Shown: positions 34,134 through 42,912 of the stretch, piece by piece | How positions within the stretch are numbered: the stretch's first letter is position 1 | Layout: each line of letters opens with the position of its first letter | NCBI GenBank assembly: GCA_946407765.1 | Contig: CAMJPD010000004.1 | Location: 1-50,857, forward strand | DNA: 50,857 nt | Origin: an uncultured Lachnospiraceae bacterium | Lineage (GTDB): Bacteria; Bacillota; Clostridia; Lachnospirales; Lachnospiraceae | Direction: 5' to 3' | Translations under genes and position numbers: made by a program | The notes under the pieces: model-generated | What the model was told of the DNA's origin: nothing | The model's input: the letters and a program-made list of their open reading frames with translations, nothing else | Databases searched by the model: none

Positions 34134-35939
34134 TCACAATATGTTTTTGATTTTGATGTCGATGGTTTTGGTGTTTCCGAATTCGTTGATGTCGGGCTGG
34201 TAGATTATGTCTATGGTTTGTTTGCCATCTAGCGGAGCTGTGCCGCCGAAGTAGACTGCCTTGCGGTTTACACCGGTGCCGTCGTTTAGTTGGAGCTGGA
34301 CTATTTTGCCTGCGTCACCATAGGTGCCCTTTACTGTGAAGGAATTTTTTCTTGCAAAAAAACTTGGAGCTATGAAGGACTGGCCGTAGGGCTCTAACTT
34401 TTTTATATCCTCAATAAATTCCATGCTGATCTTGCCAACTGGAATTACTGCATCCATAAAAACTTTTTCTTGCAGAGTTTCTGGTATGTTATCTCCATTG
34501 ATATCTAATTGGTCTGTATTAAATTCCATGTGGGCGTTCTTATTTAGTTCATCTATGAAGGTCTGCAAGTTTTCTTTCTTAAGTGACATACCTGCTGCAA
34601 GCTTGTGGCCTCCAAAATTTGTAAAGAGGTGTTTTACTTCCTCAAGATGCTTAAACATATTGTATTCTGGTATGCTTCTTCCTGAACCTTTGATGATTTC
34701 CTCACCTTCTGTGTGGGCATCAGTTAAAACTATTGTTGGTCTGTAGAAAGTTTCTTTCACTCTTCCTGCTATGATACCGCATAAACTTTCATGGACATCT
34801 TTCATATATAAAATTATTACTTTAGTGTTCTCATCAAAATTTTCGCTGACATATTTTATTGCATCATTTTCTGCCTTGTTGCAGATTCCTTTTCTTTCAT
34901 CATTTGTCTGCTTGAGGGAGAGTGCGATATTTCTTGCTTCGTTCTCACTTGTAGATAATAATAATTTCATCGCTTCCTTGGCAGATGCAAGACGTCCTGC
35001 TGCGTTGATGCAAGGTCCAATGATGAAGCCAAGATGATAGACTGTTAGGTCTTTGCCTTCTAAATTTTGAACCCTAATTAATTCACGAAGACCAAAATTT
35101 TGTGTGTGCTTCATCTTGATTAAACCGAGCTTTACTATGATGTGGTTTTCATCAACAAGGGGCATGATGTCGCCAACTGTTGCAAGGGCTGCAAACTCCA
35201 AAAATTCCATTGCAACCATGTCCTTCTTAACATTTATACCATTAGATTTTGTATCTTGGTAGCGAATATTTTCTAAATCGTACAGACACTGGATTACTTT
35301 ATAAGCAATCACTGCACCGCAGATATCATAAAATGGATATGCTGAATCAGGACGCTTCTGGTCAATAATTGCGTAGGCATCTTGTGGCATAGATGAAACT
35401 TCATGGTGGTCCGTGACGATGACTTCGATTCCTAGAGATTTGGCATAAGCAATCTGCTCGCCTGCTGAAATTCCATTGTCGCAGGTCACAATCAAATCGA
35501 CCTTGGCACTTCTTGCTTTATCTATCAGATTCTTGTTTAGACCATATCCATCAGTTATTCTATCTGGTATGTCATAAGAAATTATTGCGCTGCCGCCTGT
35601 CTTAATGATAAAATCTGAAATTCCCTTATATAAAATATAAGTTGAACATACACCGTCTATGTCGTAATCGCCTATGATTCTTATATGTTTTTCACTTGCT
35701 GCTACATCACGAATTTTTTCACATGCTTTTTTGATGTCGATAAGATTATTGTAATCATTCATATCTTCTAGGCTTTTAGATAGGATTTTTTTGATCTGCT
35801 CGTCCTCTGTTATATCTCTATTTGCAAGTAAAGAAACAAGAGGTCTAGAAATATTAAACCTCTCGCATAATTCTTCTTGTCGTTCCATGCTTGGCGTTTT
35901 ACGATAAACACATATTATTTTTTGAGGTGGGTTGAACAT
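34134..35939 (-). CDS. recJ: Single-stranded-DNA-specific exonuclease RecJ
   Basis: A 5'-3' ssDNA exonuclease for recombination and repair. The DHH phosphoesterase motifs are intact: DYDIDG (91-96), TCDNG (152-156) and DHHE (177-180), with the DHHA1 segment GGHKLAAGMSL later and the OB-like C-terminal domain after it. At 601 residues it is in range. It starts 25 bp after iscU with no clear SD, so it is probably read from the iscS-iscU transcript. Its 3' end lies 18 bp from the structured element. Confidence 0.94.
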   Translation of the reverse strand: MFNPPQKIICVYRKTPSMERQEELCERFNISRPLVSLLANRDITEDEQIKKILSKSLEDMNDYNNLIDIKKACEKIRDVAASEKHIRIIGDYDIDGVCSTYILYKGISDFIIKTGGSAIISYDIPDRITDGYGLNKNLIDKARSAKVDLIVTCDNGISAGEQIAYAKSLGIEVIVTDHHEVSSMPQDAYAIIDQKRPDSAYPFYDICGAVIAYKVIQCLYDLENIRYQDTKSNGINVKKDMVAMEFLEFAALATVGDIMPLVDENHIIVKLGLIKMKHTQNFGLRELIRVQNLEGKDLTVYHLGFIIGPCINAAGRLASAKEAMKLLLSTSENEARNIALSLKQTNDERKGICNKAENDAIKYVSENFDENTKVIILYMKDVHESLCGIIAGRVKETFYRPTIVLTDAHTEGEEIIKGSGRSIPEYNMFKHLEEVKHLFTNFGGHKLAAGMSLKKENLQTFIDELNKNAHMEFNTDQLDINGDNIPETLQEKVFMDAVIPVGKISMEFIEDIKKLEPYGQSFIAPSFFARKNSFTVKGTYGDAGKIVQLQLNDGTGVNRKAVYFGGTAPLDGKQTIDIIYQPDINEFGNTKTIDIKIKNIL

Positions 35940-35964
35940 TATAAATTAGATTTAAGATTTATAA

Positions 35965-36393
35965 TTAGTGTTCCTTTTCTTCTATATCATGAACTGGAGG
36001 CTTGAGGCCTTCTATCTTAACTCCACTTTTTTGTGAGTAATCCCAAAGTGCTGCATGTATTGCTTCTTCTGCAAGAACTGAGCAGTGAACTTTAACTGGT
36101 GGAAGACCGCCGAGCGCTTCCATAACTGCTTTGTTTGTAAGTGTCATTGCTTCATCAACAGTCTTGCCCTTGATTAATTCTGTTGCCATAGAACTTGTTG
36201 CGATAGCTGCGCCGCAGCCAAATGTTTTGAATTTGCAATCTTCAATTACTTTATTATCATTAATTTTAAGATACATGCGCATGATGTCGCCGCACTTTGC
36301 ATTACCAACTGTTCCTACACCTGATGCATCTTCTATCTCGCCAACATTTCTTGGATGCATAAAATGATCTTTTACTTTCTCTGAGTATTCCAT
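35965..36393 (-). CDS. iscU: Iron-sulfur cluster assembly scaffold protein IscU/NifU
   Basis: Scaffold on which the cysteine desulfurase builds clusters. The three ligand cysteines Cys34 (NAKCGD, with Asp36), Cys60 (FGCGAAIATSSM) and Cys104 (KVHCSVLAEEA) are all present. The C-terminal tail beyond the fold (about 120-142) ends in a charged EEKEH. The conserved LPPVK motif is at 97-101. SD AGGAGG lies upstream. It follows iscS by 24 bp. No Rrf2/IscR regulator or HscAB genes are nearby, as is usual for this minimal clostridial set. Confidence 0.96.
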   Translation of the reverse strand: MEYSEKVKDHFMHPRNVGEIEDASGVGTVGNAKCGDIMRMYLKINDNKVIEDCKFKTFGCGAAIATSSMATELIKGKTVDEAMTLTNKAVMEALGGLPPVKVHCSVLAEEAIHAALWDYSQKSGVKIEGLKPPVHDIEEKEH

Positions 36394-36417
36394 TGTTCCT
36401 CCTTGGTTTGTTATTCC

Positions 36418-37605
36418 TTATGGGTTTTGTTTTTTGAAGTCTTCGTAGAGTGGAGACATAGAGCGAAGATTTTCTACAATCTGCTTTAAATGATCCACTA
36501 CGTAGTCTGCATCTTCCATAGTAATTTTGTGATCTATACTTAATCTTAATGAGCCGTGAGCAATTTCATGTGGGAGTCCTATTGCAAGTAGAACGTGAGA
36601 TGGATCAAGTGAACCTGATGCACACGCTGAACCTGTTGATGCACAAACTCCTATATCATTAAGTGAAAGAAGAAGACTTTCTCCCTCAATAAATCTTATG
36701 CTTATATTAACATTGTTAGGTAATCTATTTTCTCTGTGTCCATTAAGTCTTGTATATGGTATTTCATTGATAATTCTTTCTATCAAATGATCGCGAACTT
36801 GCTTCTGAGACTTTGCCCTTTCTTCCATCTTGGCATGTGCAATCTCTGCGGCCTTTGCCATACCTACTATATAAGGAATATTTTCTGTTCCTGCACGACG
36901 ATTAGATTCTTGTGCACCGCCATGAAGGAGCGGAATTAAATTGATTCCTTTTCTACAATATAAGAAACCAACTCCCTTTGGTGCATTGAACTTGTGACCA
37001 GATACTGACATCATATCAAAACCATCTTTTTCTACGCTGATAGGAATATGTGCATATGCTTGAACTGCATCTGTGTGGAAGAATATTTTCTTTTCCTTGG
37101 CAATCTTTGCTATCTCACTTATTGGTTGTATAGTTCCTATTTCGTTGTTGGCATACATTATTGAAATTAAAATTGTAGTAGGCTTGATTGCTTTCTTCAG
37201 TTCTTCTAACTTAACTGTTCCATATTCATCTACATCAAGGTAAGTTACTTCATATCCTTCCTTTTCAAGTGCCATACAAGTATTGTGAATTGCATGGTGT
37301 TCTATCTTAGAAGTGATTATGTGATTACCCTTAGCCTTATATGCTGCTGCTATAGACTTAAGTGCCCAGTTATCACTTTCTGTTCCACATGATGTGAAAT
37401 AGATTTCACTTGGATTTGCACCTATAGTATCTGCAATAATTTTCCTAGAATTTTCGAGAGCTGTCTTAGATTCTTGCGCTAGGTCATATATGGCAGATGC
37501 ATTGCCGTATCTGTCCTTAAAATAAGGTGTCATTGCCTCAAAAACTTCTGGAGCTACATTAGTTGTAGCTGCAGAGTCCATATAAATTAATTTTTTATCG
37601 CTCAT
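36418..37605 (-). CDS. iscS: Cysteine desulfurase IscS/NifS
   Basis: PLP enzyme that supplies sulfane sulfur to IscU. The substrate-binding start YMDSAATT, IEHHAIHN (His104), the PLP lysine Lys205 in SGHKFNAPKGVGF, and the persulfide cysteine Cys328 in STGSACASGS are intact. At 395 residues it is typical of the NifS/IscS group. SD GGAG precedes the ATG. The first gene of iscS-iscU-recJ; the 84-bp gap before it is AT-rich and may hold the promoter. Confidence 0.96.
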   Translation of the reverse strand: MSDKKLIYMDSAATTNVAPEVFEAMTPYFKDRYGNASAIYDLAQESKTALENSRKIIADTIGANPSEIYFTSCGTESDNWALKSIAAAYKAKGNHIITSKIEHHAIHNTCMALEKEGYEVTYLDVDEYGTVKLEELKKAIKPTTILISIMYANNEIGTIQPISEIAKIAKEKKIFFHTDAVQAYAHIPISVEKDGFDMMSVSGHKFNAPKGVGFLYCRKGINLIPLLHGGAQESNRRAGTENIPYIVGMAKAAEIAHAKMEERAKSQKQVRDHLIERIINEIPYTRLNGHRENRLPNNVNISIRFIEGESLLLSLNDIGVCASTGSACASGSLDPSHVLLAIGLPHEIAHGSLRLSIDHKITMEDADYVVDHLKQIVENLRSMSPLYEDFKKQNP

Positions 37606-37689
37606 AAGAATTCTCCAATATGTAATGGATTATAACATTTTACAAGATTGATTGTATATATGCAATTTATTAGGCAAATTAGATATATT

Positions 37690-38208
37690 TTAGTTAAACA
37701 TTCTTGCTACTACGCCAAGAAAACCATAAGAAATTACACTCATGATAATTGCTGCAAGTAGAACGCCGAGAACTATCGCTGTAAATGATTTTTTAAAATT
37801 CATATGGAGTGCAGTTGCAATAAGAGAACCTGTCCATGCACCTGTTCCTGGAAGTGGAATTCCAACAAATAATACTAGTCCCCAAAAACCTGCTGTCTCT
37901 ATTTTATCTTTATTCTTATCTGCCTTTTCCTTAAGCCACAGTGCAATCTTATCGAGGTGAGGAATTTTCTCCATCCACTTTAATATATGTTCTAATAATA
38001 TAAGAAGAAATGGGATAGGGAGCAGATTTCCTATGATACAAAATATAAGTGCCTTCTTAAATTCTACGTTCAAAAAAAGTGGCGATGCTGCAAGCATGCC
38101 ACCTCTTAATTCTAATATTGGAAAGAGTGATATTATAAAACAGATAACTTCACTTGTAGCAAAATTCTTAAGGTGTTGTGTTATGAATATTACAATGTTT
38201 TCTATCAC
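37690..38208 (-). CDS. Small multidrug export protein family (Sm_multidrug_ex) membrane protein
   Basis: A 172-residue membrane protein with about four helices. The family signatures are FPILELRGGM (29-38), IIGNLLPIPFLLILLEHIL, and GFWGLVLFVGIPLPGTGAWTGSLIA. Despite the family name, drug export is poorly supported; the function is effectively unknown. The start is GTG at 38206-38208 with SD AAAGGA. It follows a gene for a secreted protein by 29 bp, so they may share a transcript. Confidence 0.85.
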   Translation of the reverse strand: MIENIVIFITQHLKNFATSEVICFIISLFPILELRGGMLAASPLFLNVEFKKALIFCIIGNLLPIPFLLILLEHILKWMEKIPHLDKIALWLKEKADKNKDKIETAGFWGLVLFVGIPLPGTGAWTGSLIATALHMNFKKSFTAIVLGVLLAAIIMSVISYGFLGVVARMFN

Positions 38209-38237
38209 TTATATATCCTTTATATTAGTTTTATATA

Positions 38238-39521
38238 TTAGCTTTCTGGCTCTTCATCAGTTGAACCTGTTGGCTCTTCTTCTGTCTGCTTAGTAGTTTC
38301 TTCTTTCTTAGTTTCCTTAGTAGTTTCTTCTTCACTATCTTCTTCATGGTCTTCATCATGACTTTCATCATTATCTGATGTGCTGTTACCATCTGAATCG
38401 CTGTTACTATCGCTGCCTTCTTCAGCTTCTGGTTCTGCTTCTTCGTCGCCTTCTTTAGTTTCTTCTATAATATTGCCTTCTGCATCTGTAGACTCTTCTT
38501 CCATAACATCATCATTCATAACTTCATCGAAGCCTTCAAGTTCCATTAACAATTCTTCATCATCTACAGTTCTATCTATCTTAAATCTAAAATCTCTAAG
38601 ATAAACTTTTCTTGTTGTTGATGAACCAGTAACCTCTGCTTCAAGACGAATTTTCTTAGTTGTTGTAGGGAAATAAAATTCTATTGTCTCTGGTGAAGTT
38701 CTATAATTAAAATCTTCAAACGTCGCTACAAGTATTCCATCTACATATGCATGAACTTTACATTCTGTATCTGTTTTGGTTGAGTAATATGCGTGTGCAA
38801 TCTTACCTATAACTTTATTGTAGCGACCATTTTCAAATTCCATATATGAGCCATCACCATTAAGACTCATGACGCCTCTCCATGTTGAACCACTGTAAAT
38901 CTTAATTGACTTAACTTCCTTAGTATACTTCTGTCCTGCGATTATATTGTCGACAAGTTTTGACTTGCCTGAGATGATATTACCCTTTTCGTCTTTCTTT
39001 AGAATTTCTGGGTCTACACCTTGACCTATAATAACCATAGATCTAGATGCAACAAGACGAGCCTGACGTTGACGTTCTGCTTCTTCATCTAGGTGATGTC
39101 TTTCAAGAAGTGAAATTCCATCACCGATGATAGTGTTTGATGCATAATTTTCATATTCATCTATATTTCCTGACATCATAAGAAGTCTTGCAAACTCGTT
39201 AGGTGATAAAGTATTAACAGGCATTACTTTCAAAACTCCGTCATCAAGCCATCTGCCTTGATCGTCAACTATTTCATAATCAGGAGTGATTGTATCTTCT
39301 AATCTAAATCCGTTGGCATCAAAATAATATCTATATGCATTTCCTGAATTATCACCATCAATCCATTCCCATGTTTCTTTAGGAAAAGTTCCATCTTTTC
39401 TTTCGAACATAATTCCGAATTGATTTACTCGCCAACCGTAGGCAAATGTAGCATTTGCCATGAGGCATGCAAAAAACGCAACTAGAAATAAACTTTTTAC
39501 AGATTTTGAAATAAGCTTCAT
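38238..39521 (-). CDS. Secreted protein with N-terminal cell-wall-binding-like repeat and acidic C-terminal tail
   Basis: A 427-residue exported protein; the signal peptide ends NATFA (27). Residues about 28-95 have the aromatic pattern of choline-binding-type repeats (ETWEWIDGDNSGNAYRYYFD, then GRWLDDGVLKVMP). The middle (about 190-320) resembles an NPCBM/discoidin-like beta domain, with SIKIYSGSTWRGVMSLNGDG and CKVHAYVDGILVATFEDF. From about 325 the chain is a Glu/Asp/Ser/Thr-rich disordered tail. No LPxTG motif. There is no clear SD before the ATG. It lies 40 bp after the larger secreted gene and likely works with it at the cell surface. Domain names are tentative. Confidence 0.7.
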   Translation of the reverse strand: MKLISKSVKSLFLVAFFACLMANATFAYGWRVNQFGIMFERKDGTFPKETWEWIDGDNSGNAYRYYFDANGFRLEDTITPDYEIVDDQGRWLDDGVLKVMPVNTLSPNEFARLLMMSGNIDEYENYASNTIIGDGISLLERHHLDEEAERQRQARLVASRSMVIIGQGVDPEILKKDEKGNIISGKSKLVDNIIAGQKYTKEVKSIKIYSGSTWRGVMSLNGDGSYMEFENGRYNKVIGKIAHAYYSTKTDTECKVHAYVDGILVATFEDFNYRTSPETIEFYFPTTTKKIRLEAEVTGSSTTRKVYLRDFRFKIDRTVDDEELLMELEGFDEVMNDDVMEEESTDAEGNIIEETKEGDEEAEPEAEEGSDSNSDSDGNSTSDNDESHDEDHEEDSEEETTKETKKEETTKQTEEEPTGSTDEEPES

Positions 39522-39561
39522 GTATATATATTAGAAATTATTTATGAAATGTTTATTAAAA

Positions 39562-41958
39562 TTATTGTGTAATCATTCCAAGTTCTGCAAGAGACTTAAG
39601 GAAGTCTTGACGAGATGCTGCAACAAGTGCTGTAGCGTTTACTGAATTTACTGGAGGAGTTGCAGTTCCAAGTTTAGCTTCTGCACTTCCTTCTTGACTT
39701 CCTGGTTTAGCCATAAGTTGAGAACCAAATGTAAGTGTTGCAAGTCCTTGAGAACCAACAGTTTGATGTAAGTCAAAATTTCCTAAAGTATATGCTGCTG
39801 CAGAATCTTCAGCTGTAACTATTCCTCTTGTTAAGGCATCTACCTTAGTAATTACTGCAGAAAGTGCATAATACATTTCATCAAAATAACATACTTGGCC
39901 ATCTACATCATGCCAACCTGAATAAATTCTTCCCTTAAGTGAGTCATTTTTTTCGTGTGTATAATATTTATATCCGTTTTCTTCTATCCATCCTGTCTTC
40001 ATATATTTTGTCATTGGATCAAAATAATACCAGTTATCTGATTGTGTTACTGGATCAGAAACAAGAGCCCAACCTGATGCATAATTTTCAGATTGATCTT
40101 GTTGTTTTTTTGCTAATCTTGTTGCATCTATAGTTCCTGTTTCAACTGTCTTAGCACTATCTTCTGGACTACGAACAATAGTTTCTACGGCAGGAGTTGC
40201 TTTCCATGCCCTTGCTGTTTGGTCCATAACTAAGTTGTATTTGCCTGAAGAAAAATCTTTACCTATAGGTGCATAAGGAACCATAGTCATAAACATTGGT
40301 AGGGCGCCGCGTGCTCCGCCGCCGCCTCCACCGCCGCCGCCTCCACCACCGCCGCCACCGCCGCCACCTGGACTTGGAGGAGGAACTGGATCAGGTCTGT
40401 TACTACGCTTTACTTCTATTTCTGCTGATTGTGATGCTGTATGACTTTCTGTTTCTTTAAAACGTATGTAATAAATACGTGGTTCAAGATTTTCTAAAAT
40501 GTCGCTAGTAGCTGTAATATATGGAACTTGATCTTTTGCTGTTGCCCATTCCATTTCTTCTGGAATAAGTCCTTCTATCTTTCCATCCTTAGCACTAACT
40601 GTTGATGTTTCATAAGCAACGAGTCCCGTTGGTATACCTGGATCGTTGTTTTTTGTTATTGTGAAATATGCAATTGCAAGTGTTTCCGTACCTGTTGAAT
40701 CTGTAAGTGTGCATGTTGGTCGCTTTGTTGCATCTGGATCATCTGCCTTTCCTACTTTAAAATTGTTAGTGTATGTTACAACAAGTGGCTCTGGTTGCCA
40801 GTATTGATAATCTGGATCTGCAAATGGTGTGATACCTGCTTCAGCCCAAACTTCAGAGATTCCTTCTGTTGTTGTAAACTGTGCTATACCACAGTCGCCA
40901 CCATGTCTATGACAGAGTGCAGTAATTGTTCTTGTTACATAGTCACCTACAGGATCTGAATTATAATAGTAAAAATCGTGTGGAATTTTTTGAGGGAATT
41001 CTACTGTTGTCGATTCACCATTAACATTTGTTACAACAATTGAAATTGGACCAGTTGGATCAGGAGTAATATTGCATGTAAAATTAACTTCGCGGTCAGC
41101 AGGGTCTGGAGGAAGTGGTTGATCTACACCATTATATGTTACAGATGTTACTTCAGCTCCATTTGGGATAATTCTGATTGTAAATGCATCATCACACACT
41201 GCATCTGGGAAATTTGTCCAATCTACTTCTGGTTCTGTACCAGCACCTGTTAATTTTGTTTCTACTGTTTCGGCGATTTCTTCTTCAGCTGTTTCTTCTT
41301 GTGTTGTTGTATCTTCAGTTTCTTGTGTTGTTTCTGGTTCAGTTGTTGCGGCTTCGGTCTCGGTTTTTTCTACTACCTCGCCGTCAATTATTTCTACTTC
41401 TATTTCTTCTTCGTCGTCTTCTTTGTCTTCGATTTCTTCTGCCGCACTTCGTGCGACATCAGATCCCTCGCCTTCGGCTTCGGTCTGTTCTGCCGCACTT
41501 CGTGCGACATCAGATTCCTCGCCTTCGGCTTCGGTCTCTTCTGCTTCCTCTGCTACCTTATCTTCATCCTTTACTTCTTTGTCGCTCTCTTCAGTTTGTT
41601 CATCTTCGATTGATTCTTCGGATAATTCTTCCGTTGTTTCTTCTAAGTCTGCTGGATCTTCTGGTTCTTCTACTTCAACTGTTTCTTCGGTTTCTTCGGT
41701 TTCCTCTTCCTCTAATTCTTCGGTGGCAAACTCTACTTCGGTTTCCTCGCTATTTGTTTCTTTATTTAATTCTTCATTATCAAAAATTTCTTCATGACCT
41801 TGTGCATCATCAAGTCTCTCCTCATTTACTTGAGGGTTTGCATTTTGATTTGTGCTATAATCATTTGCCTCATGAGCAAATGTAGTGCAAACCTGCGTGG
41901 TCACAAGAACCACTACAAGAAATAGCGAGAAGAATTTTTTCAAATTTTTTCCTAACAT
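39562..41958 (-). CDS. Large secreted protein: acidic low-complexity N-terminus, Gly run, C-terminal cell-wall-binding repeats
   Basis: A 798-residue exported protein; the signal peptide ends TTFA (28). Residues about 30-240 are almost wholly Glu/Thr/Asp-rich and contain two 17-residue repeats (SDVARSAAEQTEAEGEG type). A cysteine-containing globular part follows (about 240-550, Ig/bacterial-surface-like). Next comes a Pro-Pro-Ser-Pro plus 18-residue Gly run, then choline-binding-type repeats near 650-715 (SDNWYYFDPMTKYMKTGWI, GYKYYTHEKND, SGWHDVDGQVCYFDE). It probably attaches to wall polymer through these repeats. SD GGAGG is 8 nt before the ATG. A promoter and possible structured leader lie upstream. 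Confidence 0.8.
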   Translation of the reverse strand: MLGKNLKKFFSLFLVVVLVTTQVCTTFAHEANDYSTNQNANPQVNEERLDDAQGHEEIFDNEELNKETNSEETEVEFATEELEEEETEETEETVEVEEPEDPADLEETTEELSEESIEDEQTEESDKEVKDEDKVAEEAEETEAEGEESDVARSAAEQTEAEGEGSDVARSAAEEIEDKEDDEEEIEVEIIDGEVVEKTETEAATTEPETTQETEDTTTQEETAEEEIAETVETKLTGAGTEPEVDWTNFPDAVCDDAFTIRIIPNGAEVTSVTYNGVDQPLPPDPADREVNFTCNITPDPTGPISIVVTNVNGESTTVEFPQKIPHDFYYYNSDPVGDYVTRTITALCHRHGGDCGIAQFTTTEGISEVWAEAGITPFADPDYQYWQPEPLVVTYTNNFKVGKADDPDATKRPTCTLTDSTGTETLAIAYFTITKNNDPGIPTGLVAYETSTVSAKDGKIEGLIPEEMEWATAKDQVPYITATSDILENLEPRIYYIRFKETESHTASQSAEIEVKRSNRPDPVPPPSPGGGGGGGGGGGGGGGGGGARGALPMFMTMVPYAPIGKDFSSGKYNLVMDQTARAWKATPAVETIVRSPEDSAKTVETGTIDATRLAKKQQDQSENYASGWALVSDPVTQSDNWYYFDPMTKYMKTGWIEENGYKYYTHEKNDSLKGRIYSGWHDVDGQVCYFDEMYYALSAVITKVDALTRGIVTAEDSAAAYTLGNFDLHQTVGSQGLATLTFGSQLMAKPGSQEGSAEAKLGTATPPVNSVNATALVAASRQDFLKSLAELGMITQ
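41437..41538. repeat. Two in-frame 51-bp direct repeats
   Basis: Copies start at 41437 and 41488 and differ by a few bases; a third partial copy starts at 41539. Each contains the hairpin CGCAC-TTC-GTGCG and encodes SDVARSAAE followed by an acidic segment. The unit is much richer in GC than the flanking acidic code. Confidence 0.9.
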
Positions 41959-42105
41959 ATAAGAAACCTCCGAAGGTTAGTCTATAGTTATATTTTAGTT
42001 GGCAAATATTTAAACTACATTAAATGAGCCTGCTTAGTGTTTTGCGACACCAAAAAAGCTAAATGGACGGCCTTTAGATGGGCCATGCATTTGGTAGATA
42101 TTATA
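41959..42105 (-). promoter_or_regulatory. Promoter and candidate structured leader of the large secreted protein
   Basis: On the minus strand an extended -10 (TGA then TATAAT, 42100-42105) begins a leader of about 135 nt. Possible pairings are ACCAAA/TTTGGT enclosing a GGCC/GGCC hairpin with loop CATCTAAA, then a small hairpin GTGT-CGCAAA-ACAC. This could be a riboswitch-like control element, but it does not match a class I can name. The -35 is weak. Confidence 0.45.
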
Positions 42106-42115
42106 TCATAATTGC

Positions 42116-42145
42116 AAAAAAAATACACTGAAAAAGGTGTATTTT
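42116..42145 (-). terminator. Terminator between yigZ and the large secreted gene
   Basis: Minus-strand stem AAAATACAC / GTGTATTTT with loop CTTTTTCA followed by a T run. It separates the yigZ transcript from the promoter that starts a few bases later. Confidence 0.85.
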
Positions 42146-42175
42146 CTTTAAGATTTTATTAAGTTTATTTGAGTT

Positions 42176-42234
42176 GGATAATAATCTCCGTCCCCATTAT
42201 TCTTCTTCCCCAAAAATGCTGCGCATTTTCGGGG
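42176..42234. repeat. REP-like GTCCCC element plus hairpin after yigZ
   Basis: Positions 42176-42207 match a copy at 50008-50040 (GGATAATAATCT, 2-3 variable bases, GTCCCCATTA, then TCTTC). Next to it, 42208-42234 forms a hairpin with CCCC/GGGG and AAAATGC/GCATTTT arms, a TGC loop and one A-C mismatch, ending 9 bp from the yigZ stop. Confidence 0.65.
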
Positions 42235-42243
42235 ACCCCATAT

Positions 42244-42882
42244 TCATTCCTTGGTGAAGATTGTTAGAGGAGATTTGCTGATTGGGAATTCGCAGGAAGC
42301 GAGATTGGTAAGCTCTTTTTGGAAGGATGCAAGGTCAGTCTTTTCAATAAAAAATTTCATATGAACTTTTTCTGCGAATTCAGAATTAATTTCTTTGTAT
42401 ATTTTTGTTTCAAGAATTCTTTTTACTTGGTTGTATAAGTCGTAAGGGAGTTCTAGATTTATTTCATAGCCTTCGTGGAGGTCGCAAATTATTTTTTCTG
42501 ACTGCGCTTTTATTATACTTTCTTTACATGATGACGCATAAGCTCTTGTAAGGCCGCCTGTTCCAAGGAGGACTCCTCCAAAATATCTTGTAACTATACA
42601 GAGTGTGTTTACAAGTTCTGCTCCAATTAAACATTCTAATATAGGTGCACCTGCAGTTCCGCTTGGTTCACCGTCATCAGAAGATTTTTTTATTATTTGC
42701 GATGAAGATTTATCATACATTACATAAGCAAAACAATTATGTCTTGCATCAAAATATTTTTTTCTTACTTGCTCGATTAAGAGTTCTGCATCTTCCTTGG
42801 TTTCTATGTGAAAAAGATTTCCGATGAATTTAGATTTTGTAACAACTATTTCTGATGAAACAGTTTTGGTTATAGTTTTCAT
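42244..42882 (-). CDS. yigZ: YigZ/IMPACT family protein
   Basis: A 212-residue cytosolic protein of the UPF0029/IMPACT family. The signatures are VVTKSKFIG, ARHNCFAYVM, SSDDGEPSGTAGAPILE and VTRYFGGVLLGTGGLTRAYA; the C-terminal DUF1949 part follows (LPYDLYNQVKRILE). The role in bacteria is not settled; eukaryotic IMPACT affects translation control. No SD is visible before the ATG. It lies 30 bp after the symporter gene. Confidence 0.92.
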   Translation of the reverse strand: MKTITKTVSSEIVVTKSKFIGNLFHIETKEDAELLIEQVRKKYFDARHNCFAYVMYDKSSSQIIKKSSDDGEPSGTAGAPILECLIGAELVNTLCIVTRYFGGVLLGTGGLTRAYASSCKESIIKAQSEKIICDLHEGYEINLELPYDLYNQVKRILETKIYKEINSEFAEKVHMKFFIEKTDLASFQKELTNLASCEFPISKSPLTIFTKE

Positions 42883-42912
42883 AAAGAATTAATTAGGTTT
42901 TGCAAACATTAA

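Noticed and set aside
35934..35950. Leaderless promoter at recJ (TATAATG)
   Set aside because: The box overlaps the ATG, so a transcript from it could not contain the start; recJ is more simply read from iscS-iscU.
41184..41885. Long plus-strand open frames opposite the acidic region of the large secreted protein
   Set aside because: They give Leu/Phe- or Ser-rich low-complexity products, have no SD, and are the expected shadows of a repetitive GAA/GAG/ACT-rich coding strand.
41959..42105. c-di-GMP-I riboswitch
   Set aside because: A CGCAAA string is present, but the paired GGCAAACC-type half and the expected receptor arrangement are missing.
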